From: Hyalella azteca
Lineage: Eukaryota > Arthropoda > Malacostraca > Amphipoda > Hyalellidae
Length of the DNA stretch: 64,000 nt
NCBI RefSeq assembly: GCF_000764305.2
Contig: NW_025944664.1
Span: forward strand, 1 to 64,000
Direction of reading: 5' to 3'
Notes under the pieces: generated by a model
What the model saw: only the letters and a program-made list of their open reading frames with translations
Told to the model about the DNA's origin: nothing
Databases searched by the model: none
Translations under genes and position numbers: made by a program
Part shown: in pieces, positions 37,445 through 48,561 of the stretch
Numbering within the stretch: position 1 is the first letter of the stretch
Layout of the letters: every line of letters starts with the position of its first letter

Positions 37445-38800
37445 CAAGAGTTTAGCTCTCAACCAACCACGTCACCTTAGCAGCCAACAACATGAGCTTA
37501 GCAGCCAACAACATTTCACCTGAATTTATTTCGCATTTTGCTGGTAAAATTCTCTTATGTTTTGAATTCAACGTTATTTGCGAATTTTGTTGTAATGGAA
37601 AGGAAGCTCGTGACTGTTGTCACGGCGAACTGAGTGCTATAGACGGCACAACGCAGTGTTGCAAATGTCACCAGCTTGCAAAGCGCCATCCTGTTATTTT
37701 CAAAAAGTATTAATAGTTGATGCTGTTTATTAGGACGTTTTTTCCTCAAATCGTCTTAGTCGTTTTTCCTCTAGTTTTGAGATTTGGTTTACGTGAAAGA
37801 TTGTGGACATTTGTAACTGTTCTTATTTTTTAGGTTTTGTTGATACGCCGCCGTTTACGTCATGCAGTTAAAATTAATTAATTGCTAATAATTAACAGGC
37901 ATTGATCAACTTTATTAAACATTCGTCACAATTAAAAAGATACATTGTTTTCTGGTAGTGTCAGCCGCCCGAGCCAACGCAGTTGATATCGTGTACATGT
38001 TAGTGATAACGGAACCTTCTCTGTAATATTATAATGTAATTTAGTTGTAATGGAGCGTATAATACAATTAGACGAAAGACGTTGTTTTTCTTTGTTCATG
38101 CCTGACGTATGATGTGAACGTAGCTTGTTGTACCTGTCCGAGTCACGTCTCCATGAATGGAGGTTTTCTGTTGCAGTAAATTTTATTGTAGTGAACTACA
38201 AATATTTCTATGTTATTCTTATGAAATTAAAGGGTTATTATTCACGCGCGAAAATGTTGACTTGCGTATCTACAGCAGATGATTGAATAATGTATAGTTA
38301 GCTTGATATATAATTTGTTGTTGTGCCCCTTGTAAATTATAGACCGACAAGCAGAGCTAACAAACATACTTACGCACGCGACGTCCACGTGGCACTACGA
38401 GACCAGGAATTAGTGGTTAGGATACTTATAAAATTCTATAGGTATTCTATATATTATATTCTTATATATTCTATATAGAATTCTATATAGAATATATTTT
38501 CTATGATATAGAAGCATAAAAACGCGGATTAAATTCACGATGTCTTCATCGAATATGTCTTGCAGACCAACTCGATGACCATCATTAATCTCAAATTTTT
38601 CGAACCGATGATGGAGCCTGGTTCCGGGACATTTTCAATGAAGATTATGGGAATTTACTCTGCGTTTTCTATGCTCTGAAATTCTTAGTGAACATGTTGC
38701 TTATGCATGATAATGATATATATACGTACTTGAATACTTAGTTATGTTCACCTCTTACGGTTGTTCCTGTTTGTTGCGCTGAACTTGATTGCTCGGCCAC
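37445..38800. other. 3' flank of the zinc-finger gene, no other gene seen
   Basis: Probably includes the 3' UTR. There is no unambiguous AATAAA soon after the stop; ATTAAA occurs at 37913. An AT-rich self-complementary patch (tctatatagaattctatata) lies near 38465-38490. Confidence 0.45.
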
Positions 38801-38967
38801 ATCTAGCTGAGGAAGTGTCTAGAGAAGGAGGTATCTAGCTGAGGAGGTGTCTAGAGAAGGAGGTATCTAGCTGAGGAGGTGTCTAGAGAAGGAGGTATCT
38901 AGCTGAGGAGGTGTCTAGAGAAGGAGGTATCTAGCTGAGGAGGTGTCTAGAGAAGGAGGTATCTAGC
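38801..38967. repeat. 32-bp minisatellite, ~5 units
   Basis: Units of ctagctgaggaggtgtctag plus agaaggaggtat. It ends at an undetermined base (38968). The same unit resumes at 41849-41965, on the far side of the inverted segment. Confidence 0.93.
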
Positions 38968-38982
38968 NTGGCTCCTACTACG

Positions 38983-39020
38983 CTGTCTCTTATACACATC
39001 TAGATGTGTATAAGAGACAG
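38983..39020. other. Sequencing adapter contamination (Tn5 mosaic-end junction)
   Basis: Second exact copy of the 38-bp palindromic Nextera mate-pair junction. The 14 bp between the N and the adapter (tggctcctactacg) match the 21-bp minisatellite 5.2 kb away at 44231-44398, which suggests a misplaced or chimeric read. Confidence 0.98.
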
Positions 39021-39210
39021 CACTAAGGCTGCTGCTACGTGCACTAAGGCTGCTGCTACGTGCACTAAGGCTGCTGCTACGTGCACTAAGGCTGCTGCTA
39101 CGTGCACTAAGGCTGCTGCTACGTGTACTATGGCTGCTGCTACGTGTACTAAGGCCCATGCTACGTGCACTAAGGCTGCTGCCACGTGTACTAAGGCGCT
39201 ACGTGTACTA
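39021..39210. repeat. 21-bp minisatellite, ~9 units
   Basis: Units of cactaaggctgctgctacgt plus g, starting at the adapter edge. Open in several frames because the unit is 3n (TKAAATC in one). Related single words (gcccatgctacgtg) lie at 44031-44040. Confidence 0.93.
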
Positions 39211-39519
39211 ATTATCATCTATCTATTCGTACAACAGACTATACGAAAATAAAAGTTTGGTGTTTAATCGTGATTCTATCCCGTATTTTTTTACTTATGT
39301 TACCCTACAATATTACATTGTGCATTGTAGCTAATGACACGTACTAATAAGCCATGAACGGAAAATTATTTTTTTTTTTACCAAGTAATATTTAGATAAA
39401 ATGTAGTTGAGACTAACTTTCCACTAAAAACAGTGAACTGTCGTCAAAAAAGCTTTTTCTTTGAAATCTGCGGAATACCTCTTCTTGAATTAGGGCCGTT
39501 GATTATTTTCTGCAAAAAT

Positions 39520-39723
39520 TTACATCCGTCTTGCATCACTGTACAACGCTTTTAATTTTGTGACTCCAAGAGAGTTACCTCTGCCAGTTGTGTGGCACTG
39601 AGTGGTAACGTGACTGACGTGGGTGCTCCTGTGCACTTTATGCTCGCATGACTTAGCAGTCTTAGCGTGTGCTGCTAGGAAGAGAGAATTAAATATATTG
39701 TCGCTGGGGGATGTAGGTGCCAT
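39520..39723 (-). CDS. 67-codon ORF kept in both inverted segments (right)
   Basis: Starts MAPTSPSDNIFNSLFLAAHA and contains GNSLGVTK, aligned to the ORF at 9979-10143. It runs 13 codons longer at the C-terminus (ending YSDARRM). The upstream in-frame stop and the ATG are at the same place in both copies. No family recognised and no splice or promoter evidence. Confidence 0.2.
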   Translation of the reverse strand: MAPTSPSDNIFNSLFLAAHAKTAKSCEHKVHRSTHVSHVTTQCHTTGRGNSLGVTKLKALYSDARRM

Positions 39724-41402
39724 GAATTAGAACTTATCGCTCAAAAAGTTTCCTTTAATAAGGCTGAGCACCAGGTTAGCTTCACAAAAATAAGCGTCGC
39801 CTCCGTGAACACTTCAAGTTTGCGAATTTAAGTGCATAAGCGCACGCCTGAGTAACAACACGTTATCTTCAGCTCACTTAATGCGACATAATTTCTGCTA
39901 AACTTCAACCAAGGTCTGCTTGTCAAGGCCACGCAATGCAAAGTTTCGTTTAAATAATCCTTATTGCGAGAGTACATGTAACGAGCAAAATAATTGGTCG
40001 TTCATCCCTTCTTCTTCGCATAGAATAACTGCTTCTTGTCTCGTCACTTGTTAGTTGCCACGTGTTGCATAATTGTCCACTAATAAACATAACTGGGCGA
40101 AGTGGAATTTTATATTTATTTAATTTTGACAATCTCCTGAAGCAAGATGAGTAACTTATTCATATTAATCCAAGTAATATAATAAAATACATTTGTATTT
40201 TCTCGTATGGTCCACATTTTAGGTCGTATTTGCTCTCATGCAGTACACCTGAGATGAGTCAGTTTTCTCTCTAGTGACATCACAGAAAACGGAACCAATT
40301 CTCCCATTCGTAGCTTCTGCACCTGCATATATCTGAACAGAAGCAAATAATGTTTCATTTTCTGTTGCTTTTCAGCGATACTAAAACATTTTGATCGCTG
40401 GGACTTTCACACTAACTTTGAATTCTCGTAAGTTACAGCAGACTTAGATAGAACATGTAGGCAGGGTGAAGACGTTTTCAACTTTGTTTTTACGTCACTT
40501 GCTCCACGAAAATGTTAATCACATACAGTATATGCATCAAATAAGGACTTCTCATGATTTTTGTTAAAAAGTTTCGATTTTTAAGCATTTTTTAAATAGT
40601 ATTGATAAATGCTTGAATTTGGATTGTTTACAACCAAGTTTGTGGATGAATTGTTATACTCAAAAATTTATCGTAATGATTTTAAGAAAAAAAATACGGA
40701 GAAATTAATATATGCGAAGTGTATATATTTGGTTTTAGACACATACATATTTTGTAATATTTTGGAGCTCGTATGAGTTAATGTCTAGACGAAAGATTAA
40801 AAGTACTATGTAATGTCATCAAGGCTAGTATAGCCTAGGAAGTAGGATTCAGTACCTCATGCTGCAGTCCTGAGGATGTCAGCTTACATGTGATTAACAT
40901 GGACCGACTTCGCGCAACATGCGACCTAAATGCCAGCAGGTTAACCTGGTGTTGACCGAGATAAATAATCCCTGAAATTGTCCGTGTACACACCCACGTC
41001 ATTCTGATTCATGTCATCCCGAAACCCATCATCTGTAAGGATCAAGCAATTTCTAGTTTACGTTACGGTAATATTTATATTATACGTCATAATCTGAATA
41101 CATTCCTCGGTCTTTAGCCACGCTTATGGCCGCCAGCGCCATAGGTTAGTAGCTTAATGTGTGCTCTTGATGGGAATTCTTCATTTGCCATACCTGCGAT
41201 CATTATATTCTGTACAACCTTTGAAACATTTAAGGGGCCAGGCTAATTTATCTCGTGTCCATTCCAGTTCCGGTTGGGGAGACTATCTGATTGATCAGAC
41301 TTAACAGCAAGACTATCGAGACTACCACAGCCGTTTTTATCGACAGTAGACCTATTCAACTGCCCGGTCTTGCCAGTCGCTGGTGCTTCATCCGTCCGTT
41401 GT

Positions 41403-41848
41403 CAATGATTCTACCGTCAGCCGTCTGTGATTCTGCCGTCAGTCGTTTGTGATTCTACTGTCAGTCGTCTGTGATTCTACCGTCAGTTGTCTGTGATTCT
41501 ACCGTCAGGGTTCTGCGATTCTACCGTCAATCGTCTGATATTCTACCGTCAGTTGTCTGTGATTCTACCGTCAGTCATCTGCAATTCTACCGTCAGTTGT
41601 CTGTGATTCTATCGTCAGGGTTCTGCGATTCTACCGTTAATCGGTCTGCTATTCTACCGTCAGTTGTCTGTGATTCTAGTCGTTCTACCGTCAGTCATCT
41701 GGAATTCTACCGTCAATCGTCTGCTATTCTACCGTCAGTTGTCTGTGATTCTAGTCGTTCTACCGTCAGTCTTCTGGAATTTCACCGTCAGTTGTTTGCG
41801 ATTCTACCGTCAGTCGTCTGTGATTCTACCGTCAGTCGTCAGTGATTA
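41403..41848. repeat. 22-bp minisatellite, ~20 units
   Basis: Units of gtcagtcgtctgtgattcta plus cc with variants (attctagtcgttctaccgtc). It is the inverted and more expanded form of the 6826-6982 array. ORFs of 61 and 124 codons across it are by-products. Confidence 0.93.
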
Positions 41849-41965
41849 AGGGGGTATCTAGCTGAGGAGGTGTCTAGGGAAGAGGGTATCTAGTTGCGAT
41901 GTCCGTGAGGTGTTCAAGTGAGGAAGTGTCTATTGAAGAGGGTCTAGGTGAGGAGGTGTCTAGGG
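41849..41965. repeat. 32-bp minisatellite remnant
   Basis: Three to four diverged units of the 38801-38967 array (tctagctgaggaggtgtcta, gggaagagggta). Confidence 0.8.
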
Positions 41966-43206
41966 AAGAGGGTGAGTTAAAATATACATGGATGAAATCC
42001 ATAGGGGGATTCGGGTGGTGGGCTAGGTGGACCGCTCTTAGGGAGTTGGGAGGCAATGAAACCCACTGCCTCCATTGGGGTAGTGCCCTCTAGCGAAGGG
42101 ACGCCAGGGCGGAACTGCTGCAGTTTGTATTTGGTGGATCTTAGCTCCCCAAGAGGGCATGTGATATGCAACTATAATAATGCAAGTAAACAGAGTGATG
42201 GTCACAAAGCAGGTGACAGCTGAATGATGTCAGGCGGCGGGAAAGGGCGAGTGGATAAAGACAATTAAAATAAGTAATTCATTTCAAAAATACAATAAGT
42301 ACAATTAAATACGATTATCACATTCCTTTTACCTGCCTTTGCCTGCGACCAAAAGGCATTCTTAACGACGACTGCGCGGGCGAATGCCTTCAGCTGCGCT
42401 GTTGTTTTTGGTAGCTTGAAGGTGAGGAAGTAGCCTGTAGCCGCAGGATGACTACTTGTTACACCTGGACTCAGCAGAATTTACTTGGGAAGTTTCGATA
42501 TTATTTCACTGATTCTTGAAGATTTTATCCGGTGGGGATCTCACACCAAGATGCTTCAGCTAACTAAATGACATCAATACCTTCTGTTGAAATGTGAAAA
42601 ATAATCTATTCCAAAAGGTCTAATTGCCATTTTTTTCTCATTGTTATCGATAGATTCGGGTCATTACTTAGTTATGTTGATTTTAATGTATGTAAGGTAA
42701 TAATGGTAATGTATATATATAGATAATGATGATTTAGTCAGATAATAAAATCTGCAGTGGGAAAATAATTCATCTAGGGCAAAGTTTTGAGCGACGTACC
42801 GGGTTGCCTGCTAGAGTATATACCTAAAGGGGCGGGCATGGCATAAGCACATTTTAGCTCAGTCTGCGAGCAGCTAGCATGTGGAGTGGGTGCGTTCGTT
42901 TGGCACAGCGGCACAGATCTGTTAGGTAAACCGCTCGAGAAGTGAAATAGGAAAGCTAGCACTAGTTTAGATTACAGCCACACTGAATAGAGCATGTGAA
43001 GTTTTAACTACTACTTCGGAGAGCCGTCCTGTATTTTTCTGCTGTAGAAACGACCAACCGTAATCCAAAAACCCCGAGTTCATTAGTTAATCCCCATGAA
43101 TGCTACGACGTTAGTGAACAACGGACTGAATAATCTAAAAGGAAACCACATGCGAGTTTGAACATTTGTCAGAATCTTACAAAGTTGTCCGTCTTTATGA
43201 ACTATA
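41966..43206. other. Non-coding stretch
   Basis: A GC-richer block at 41990-42180 has overlapping short ORFs on both strands but no recognised family. No gene called. Confidence 0.4.
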
Positions 43207-43503
43207 GTCGCACGAAAGTTCCTGTTTGGTAGAATTACGGTGGCACGAAGGTTCCTGTCTGGTAGCACTACGGGCGCACGAAGTTTCCTGTCTGGTAGAA
43301 TTACAATGGCACGAAGGTTCCTGTCTGGTAGCACTACGGGCGCACGAAGTTTCCTGTCTGGTAGAATTACAATGGCACGAAGGTTCCTGTCTGGTAGCAC
43401 TACGGGCGCACGAAGTTTCCTGTCTGGTAGAATTACAATGGCACGAAGGTTCCTGTCTGGTAGCACTACGGGCGCACGAAGTTTCCTGTCTGGTAGAATT
43501 ACG
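43207..43503. repeat. 33-bp minisatellite in alternating dimers (66-bp period)
   Basis: Nine 33-bp units. After the first, two types alternate four times: one with tggcacgaaggttcctgtct and gcactacgg, the other with gcgcacgaagtttcctgtct and gaattacaa. The 66-bp dimers are almost identical, so dimers amplified after the two types diverged. Four overlapping ORFs of 100-149 codons result from the 3n unit. Confidence 0.95.
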
Positions 43504-44230
43504 GTCGCACTCGCAGCACCGCGCATCGACATCAGTCCAGCTTAGGGCTGCACACTTCTTTCTTAAAAGCCGGTGATGTACTCCTAGCTTAAACATGTCC
43601 TTATTGCCATCTCCAATATTCACGTTACGGCACTTTTACAGTTTTAGTCATAAAGTAGTCTGTACTGAGCCAAACCTTATTACAACAGTATTATTCCTGC
43701 AATAAATGTTTGTGAAGTAATTCCATATATGCTGATATTTCTGTCAGAGACCTGTATCATAAATACTCCTAGGAATGTATTCAGATCTAGATTTGTGTTG
43801 TTTCACAAACTCCTAATGTGTGCCGGCACTGTCGGGAAACTAATCACAATCGCGCCGTGTAGACCCAAATGCCGTGCTATCATAATAGCTGAAAGTTCAT
43901 AATTTGTTAGCCAATCACTGATGGCTTTCCAAGCAAGACCCGCCAATCACACACGATAATTTGGAGCTGCATACTTAGGCCGATGCTACGTGTATTTAGA
44001 GTTTGGACCGATGTTATGTGTAATATGGCCCATGCTACGTGTATGTGTAGCGGATCTCGCTACATAGCACTAATATTATGCATAACATATCACTAATTCT
44101 TATATTTTTCATACTAACATAATATAACTAATTTTTATGTTTCTTATACTAACATTAATATTAACACTCACAATACACATTAAAGTCGTACATTTTAAAT
44201 CATATTAAATAATTATAACATCATCACGAG
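43504..44230. other. Non-coding stretch
   Basis: No gene seen. It contains scattered gctacgtg words (43985-44040) and a hairpin tgtagcggatctcgctaca at 44047-44065 that also occurs near 15024. Confidence 0.4.
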
Positions 44231-44398
44231 TTTACTTTGGCTCCTACTACGTTTACTTTGGCTCCTACTACGTTTACTTTGGCTCCTACCACGTTTACTT
44301 TGGCTCATACTACGTTTACTTTGGCTCCTACTACGTTTACTTTGGCTCCTACTACGTTTACTTTGGCTCCTACTACGTTTACTTTGGCTCCTACTACG
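44231..44398. repeat. 21-bp minisatellite, 8 units
   Basis: Units of tttactttggctcctactac plus g. The flanking 44400-44510 decays into ctgctacgtagacttagg-type words, apparently older members of the same theme. Confidence 0.95.
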
Positions 44399-46367
44399 TG
44401 TATGGTCATTATACGTGTACCTAACTAGACTGCTGTTACGCGTACCTAGACTGCTAATACACGGACTTAGGCATCTGCTACGTAGACTTAGGATGCTGTC
44501 ACGTGGATATGTGCTATTGCAAATATCCGATATCATCTTCAAACTCAGCTTCTGTAATAATATCGGAATCTTCCCCCTTCTATTTTCCCTGTTTTTTTCC
44601 GTAAACTTGCTCATCAGTGGCCTCAATATATTACAGCATAATTACAAATCATTAAGATGGGTAATGATCTCGGGTGTGCCGAGTGGGTAAGATCACCAAA
44701 ATTTGAGTATCGAGGTGAGATTGAAAGTTCCAAAACAGCACGTAGTTTTAAAAGCTTTTGGCCAAGTTTTTTATTTTTCCGCAAACATGGATCATGCTCA
44801 AGTCTGCAAATGTCACAAAGAAGGGTAGTTTTCATTTTATGGAAAATTAAGGTGAAGGTTGAGTGTTAAGTGAAAATCCTACTGTTGAAAGTATTCCGAC
44901 ATCATTACAAAAGCTTAGTGAAAGTTTAGATTAGCTAAGCTGTTACCCTTACCCTGATAGCCACTTAGCCAGTTGCCACGTGACTGCCAACTTGCCAAGT
45001 GCCAACCGCTGTCACTGTGCCATGTTGAAATCTTTTTCCCAAATAATGAAAAGATTTCATTAGTAGTTAGCCGAGTTACTCAAGTAGTTGAGTACTACAC
45101 CTAGTACACAAGGCCCTACTCCCTAGGGTTAGTATTTAGTAGGGTAGTTTCCATGGTGTCATTCTATAGTAATTATATAAGAACATGAGCTTTAGGCTAA
45201 TTGCACCGCAACGAAAATGTCGGACCGCCGCAACACGTGTCACACCTCACCTCTCGACGATATGTTCATGACTGTCGGAATCCAAATGTAAACAAAGCCA
45301 GCTGATTAGCAGAGCGAGCGCTGATTGGTCACCACTCAGCAGCCAACTGCCTTCTGTATTTGAACTGTCGGGTTCCCTGAGACCAAGGACGAATGTCATT
45401 TTTTCGCAATAAATTAAAGAAAATTCATACATATGTATTCATACATAGCTTAAAAAATAGAGAAAAAAATAACAAAAATGATGATAACAAATTTACCCTA
45501 CTTTACGCCTGAAATAAGTCAAAATTCTCGAAAAATCATAATAAGGAAATACATGGTAATATCTTTTACTAAATACTGCATAGTAATACTGATGAAGACA
45601 TTGGTACAATGCTAAATATATGCGTGCCTACTTGCTAATACCAAGTAGTAGCAACTAGTGCATCGGCAGTCATTTTTATTGGTATATTTGTATACATTTG
45701 TACGCGTTAAAGAGCAATAGTACGTTCAAATTTTAAATTAAATTTGATTCGAAGACCACCCAACATTTGGAAGTCGGAACGCAAGCTTAAGTCAGTTAGT
45801 CCTTAAAAAAAACACAGAAAACTGGATACACTTTAAATTCCTAAAACTTTCGTCTATTATATTATTTATCCAAAAACTGTCATGAAATTAAGCTAAAATC
45901 ATATAAACGATCATTTTTAGTAATTTTCGTGCAAAATAATGATGCACATGAAAAGAAGTTTAGGTAGGTTATGTATAGACTATTCGAGCTGAAGTCGAAG
46001 CCAGTAGGTAAATGTATTCGATTCCAAGTAAACCTAGATCATCAAAAAAAATTACGGGAAAATTATTCCTAAAATTGTATTATTAAAATGCTCTTTTGAA
46101 GGATTAATTGCTCAATTAAAAAGATGTACATTTTTTCATATAAATAAGTAAGTTATATTCAAATTTATTATCATTAAATTTCGCTCAACACAACAAGCTC
46201 AAGCCGTGACAGAGAGTTTGAATAAGATAAGGAGTTCTATGCTTCCCGCTTTCCTGTCGACATCCATCATACGTTAAACAGCCTTAGAGACTAGAGGCAG
46301 TGTCACGTTCTACTGAGCCTTCTCAAGTTCTCGAATCTTGTGCAATCTATATTTCCTGTGTTTAATA
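44399..46367. other. Non-coding stretch with possible promoter patch
   Basis: At 45215-45345 a CpG-containing patch has two CCAAT-type sites (gattggtcacc) and lies ~1 kb upstream of the candidate small gene. No coding sequence recognised. Confidence 0.35.
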
Positions 46368-46415
46368 ATGACTGTTTTTGTTGATTCCAACGGGCAACAG
46401 CTTGCCGAATTTGCA
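46368..46415 (+). CDS. Candidate microprotein gene, exon 1
   Basis: ATG followed by 15 codons (MTVFVDSNGQQLAEFA) ending at a strong donor GCA|GTAAGT in phase 0. Spliced to 47463-47534 it gives a 39-residue protein. The upstream 46220-46360 looks like a 5' UTR (less AT-rich, no ATG close by). I recognise no family. The weak points are its shortness and the lack of a defined promoter. Confidence 0.4.
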
Positions 46416-46618
46416 GTAAGTACTAATTATAAATTTGAATTTCTTTCATTTCCATAACAAAAATGTATCGTGCATGATTTCGTCATTAAAGTAAAATAAA
46501 AATATGTTATATGTGTAAGAATCGCAATTACGATTGATCTGATGTTGGTTGATAGTTCATCGTGCATTGGACAGCCAGCAGCTGAGCAGCAGCAAGAGCG
46601 TTTACTTAAATCAGAGCT

Positions 46619-46703
46619 ATGAAAAAGATGGCGTCGTCATGGCGACCCTTGGCGCTTAGCCTTCTTGCAGTTCTTAGCCATTTTGTCATTTTCGTGTACG
46701 GTG
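46619..46703 (+). CDS. Possible first exon encoding a signal peptide
   Basis: ATG codons at 46619 and 46628 open a frame whose start is basic then strongly hydrophobic (MASSWRPLALSLLAVLSHFV, then IFVYG), as in a secretory signal peptide. GT dinucleotides at 46701 and 46703 could be donors (gtaaaa). Unspliced, it runs to 60 codons and a stop at 46801. No downstream partner was identified. It lies within the intron of the candidate microprotein gene. Confidence 0.25.
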
Positions 46704-47462
46704 TAAAAATAGGAATCCATTTCACTTTCATTGCCCCAAAAAAATGTCCATTTAATAAAAACGATCATGAAGAAGGATTTTTAATTATTGTAAAATTATA
46801 GAGCTAATTTTTTGTTACCATTTAAATTTTAAATGGCTGGGCTCAGCCTGGGCCCGCTGCCGGTGCCGGTTGGCGGCTGCCGACGCCGAGTGCCGGGCCG
46901 GGCCAGCATGGCATGAGGCTTGATTATTTGATATTTGATTAAATTGATAATTGATTTTCTTGATCCTTTTTCTGTTTTTCAATTGCATCATAATTTTAAA
47001 TCTCTAATGACACTAAATCTGTCTTACTAAGTTAGTAAGATAATCAATTGTGTATTTTGAAATAATTAATCTTAATTCTTAATTGAAAAATATTTCTTTG
47101 AGACTTTGAGTTAGACTTTGTGTTTCAGCCTGGCAGCCATGGCAATTTCCATTTACAAAGATGTTCATTCTTAATCCTTTGTTTGTTCCTCACTCCTCAG
47201 GGCTCAGGTCATCTCTCTTCTTCTAAAGGCTAAAGCTGTTGCTGTAGCCTGTACATCATGGCTACTCCTACTCATCCCATACTTAAGTTTGCCTACAAAA
47301 ATGTTACTACTTACTAGTCTAGAATAGAATCAGTAGATCGTGTTTCATTCAATGCTAAATGTAACTTTTGTAAGTTTGCTAATGTGAAAAGTGTGATATT
47401 AATATGTTGACATGCTATGTCAAACTATGTATTATGTGGTTATTGACATAACTCTTTTGCAG

Positions 47463-47534
47463 GTGAGGCGCAGGCAAGAGGAGTTACACCGTAGGCAAGA
47501 GGTCGCTCGTCTCATTGCCGTCATTGAAGAATAA
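47463..47534 (+). CDS. Candidate microprotein gene, exon 2 (stop)
   Basis: After the acceptor actcttttgcag, 23 codons (VRRRQEELHRRQEVARLIAV, then IEE) end at TAA. In phase with exon 1 it completes a 39-residue, highly charged peptide predicted as one amphipathic helix. A possible donor (GAG|GTAAAA) follows at 47618. The junction CAG|GTGAGG also reads as a donor, so the site could be a recursive splice point. A diverged copy of the acceptor and first ~20 exon bases occurs at 48562. Confidence 0.4.
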   Translation: MRRRQEELHRRQEVARLIAVIEE

Positions 47535-47721
47535 AGGTGCGCGCGGCAACTTTCACGCACGGCAACTCGATCGTCAAGCTTCACAAGTACCTGCAACGTG
47601 CATCTAGCCAGCAATGAGGTAAAATGTAATTGGTTTGCAATGAAATAGCGATATGCTGCGTTAGTTTAAAGATTACGTTGTTACATAATGCAAATTGTAT
47701 GGGTATTACTTTAGATTAAGC

Positions 47722-48501
47722 GCATCCAAAAAAAGGTGTTTTTTTAAGTATATGTTTTGTGGGATGTAGATTAAGAATCAGAAATCCATTTTGGCCGTTC
47801 CAATTTTTCCCGGATTTTTTAGATATTTTCTATAGAAAACAACAATGGGGACCCGTGGGGATCCGGGGGTTTTAGGGGGGGACACGCCCGAGGCTCTAAT
47901 TTGTCAAAAATTGGCAAAGTCGGCGAAAAATTGGAAAATTTTACTGGAAATGATCTATATCGATCTGGGAATGACTGTAAAACTAATGTAAAACCCAAAA
48001 ATCGCGCTAGGTTAGGTTAGGATGTAGGCTGCTATTCCGCACCACCCAGGAGGTTGCAGCTTAGGCGCGTTAAGGCTTTAATTTATATACCACGGGCCTT
48101 TCCCCAAGAGGCCTATGACCGTGGTTAGCTTTGCGAGAGTTAGTTTACTTACCTTAACCAATACATAAATTTAGCGTCAGTCAGTCGTTAGTTTTGTTCG
48201 TCTTCACATTCAGGATCTAGTGGTTGTGGATCTGGTCTAATCTTATTACCGTCGTGTGGGTACATCTTTGCAGAAGTGAGGAGAAATTCATGAAATTTGG
48301 CTTCAGTCACCGTCTTGCAAAAGACATACATGGCGATGTACTTTTTGACGTGATAGAACACCATACCAGGCTTTTTAACCACTCCTTTACGTCGCGCCAG
48401 AGCCGTTATCGGTTTTCCAATGCCGACGGTCAAAAACGGATTTCACATTCTTTAGCTACACCCCCAAAAACATATAATTAAAGAAACCTTTTTTTGGATG
48501 C
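47722..48501. mobile_element. DNA transposon with ~50-bp TIRs
   Basis: Left end gcatccaaaaaaaggtgttt continuing to gtgggatgtag; right end is its inverse (ctacaccccc ... acctttttttggatgc). No clear target duplication. It carries an 81-codon minus-strand ORF and a TTAGG-like stretch (ggttaggttagg, 48009-48020). It separates the two related exon starts at 47463 and 48562. Confidence 0.75.
48188..48433 (-). CDS. ORF fragment inside transposon
   Basis: 81 codons without ATG at the start (TTG at 48433, in-frame stop three codons upstream). The peptide (GKPITALARRKGVVKKPGMV, then FYHVKKYIAMYVFCK and an acidic tail ending PECEDEQN) has balanced composition and looks like a real protein segment. It fits no transposase catalytic motif I can see. 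It is either the remnant of an element protein or host sequence captured by the element. First internal Met is at codon 24. Confidence 0.35.
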   Translation of the reverse strand: MTVGIGKPITALARRKGVVKKPGMVFYHVKKYIAMYVFCKTVTEAKFHEFLLTSAKMYPHDGNKIRPDPQPLDPECEDEQN

Positions 48502-48561
48502 ACTTGATCTGATGTTTTACCATTGTATGAATTAGTTTATTATGAAAGCCGACTCTTGCAG

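Larger units (their letters stand above)
39212..41848 (-). repeat. Large dispersed segment, right copy (inverted partner 6826-10495)
   Basis: Reverse complement is colinear with 6826-10495 along its whole length and lacks the SINE, the nested element and the other left-copy inserts. It is flanked on both sides by the same 32-bp minisatellite (38801-38967 and 41849-41965), as if it had landed inside that array. Confidence 0.8.

Noticed and set aside
43083..43623. Four overlapping ORFs of 100-149 codons
   Set aside because: All are translations of one 33-bp tandem repeat in different frames.
48003..48025. Telomeric TTAGG repeat as an interstitial telomere
   Set aside because: Only about two to three units lie inside a transposon, too few to call.
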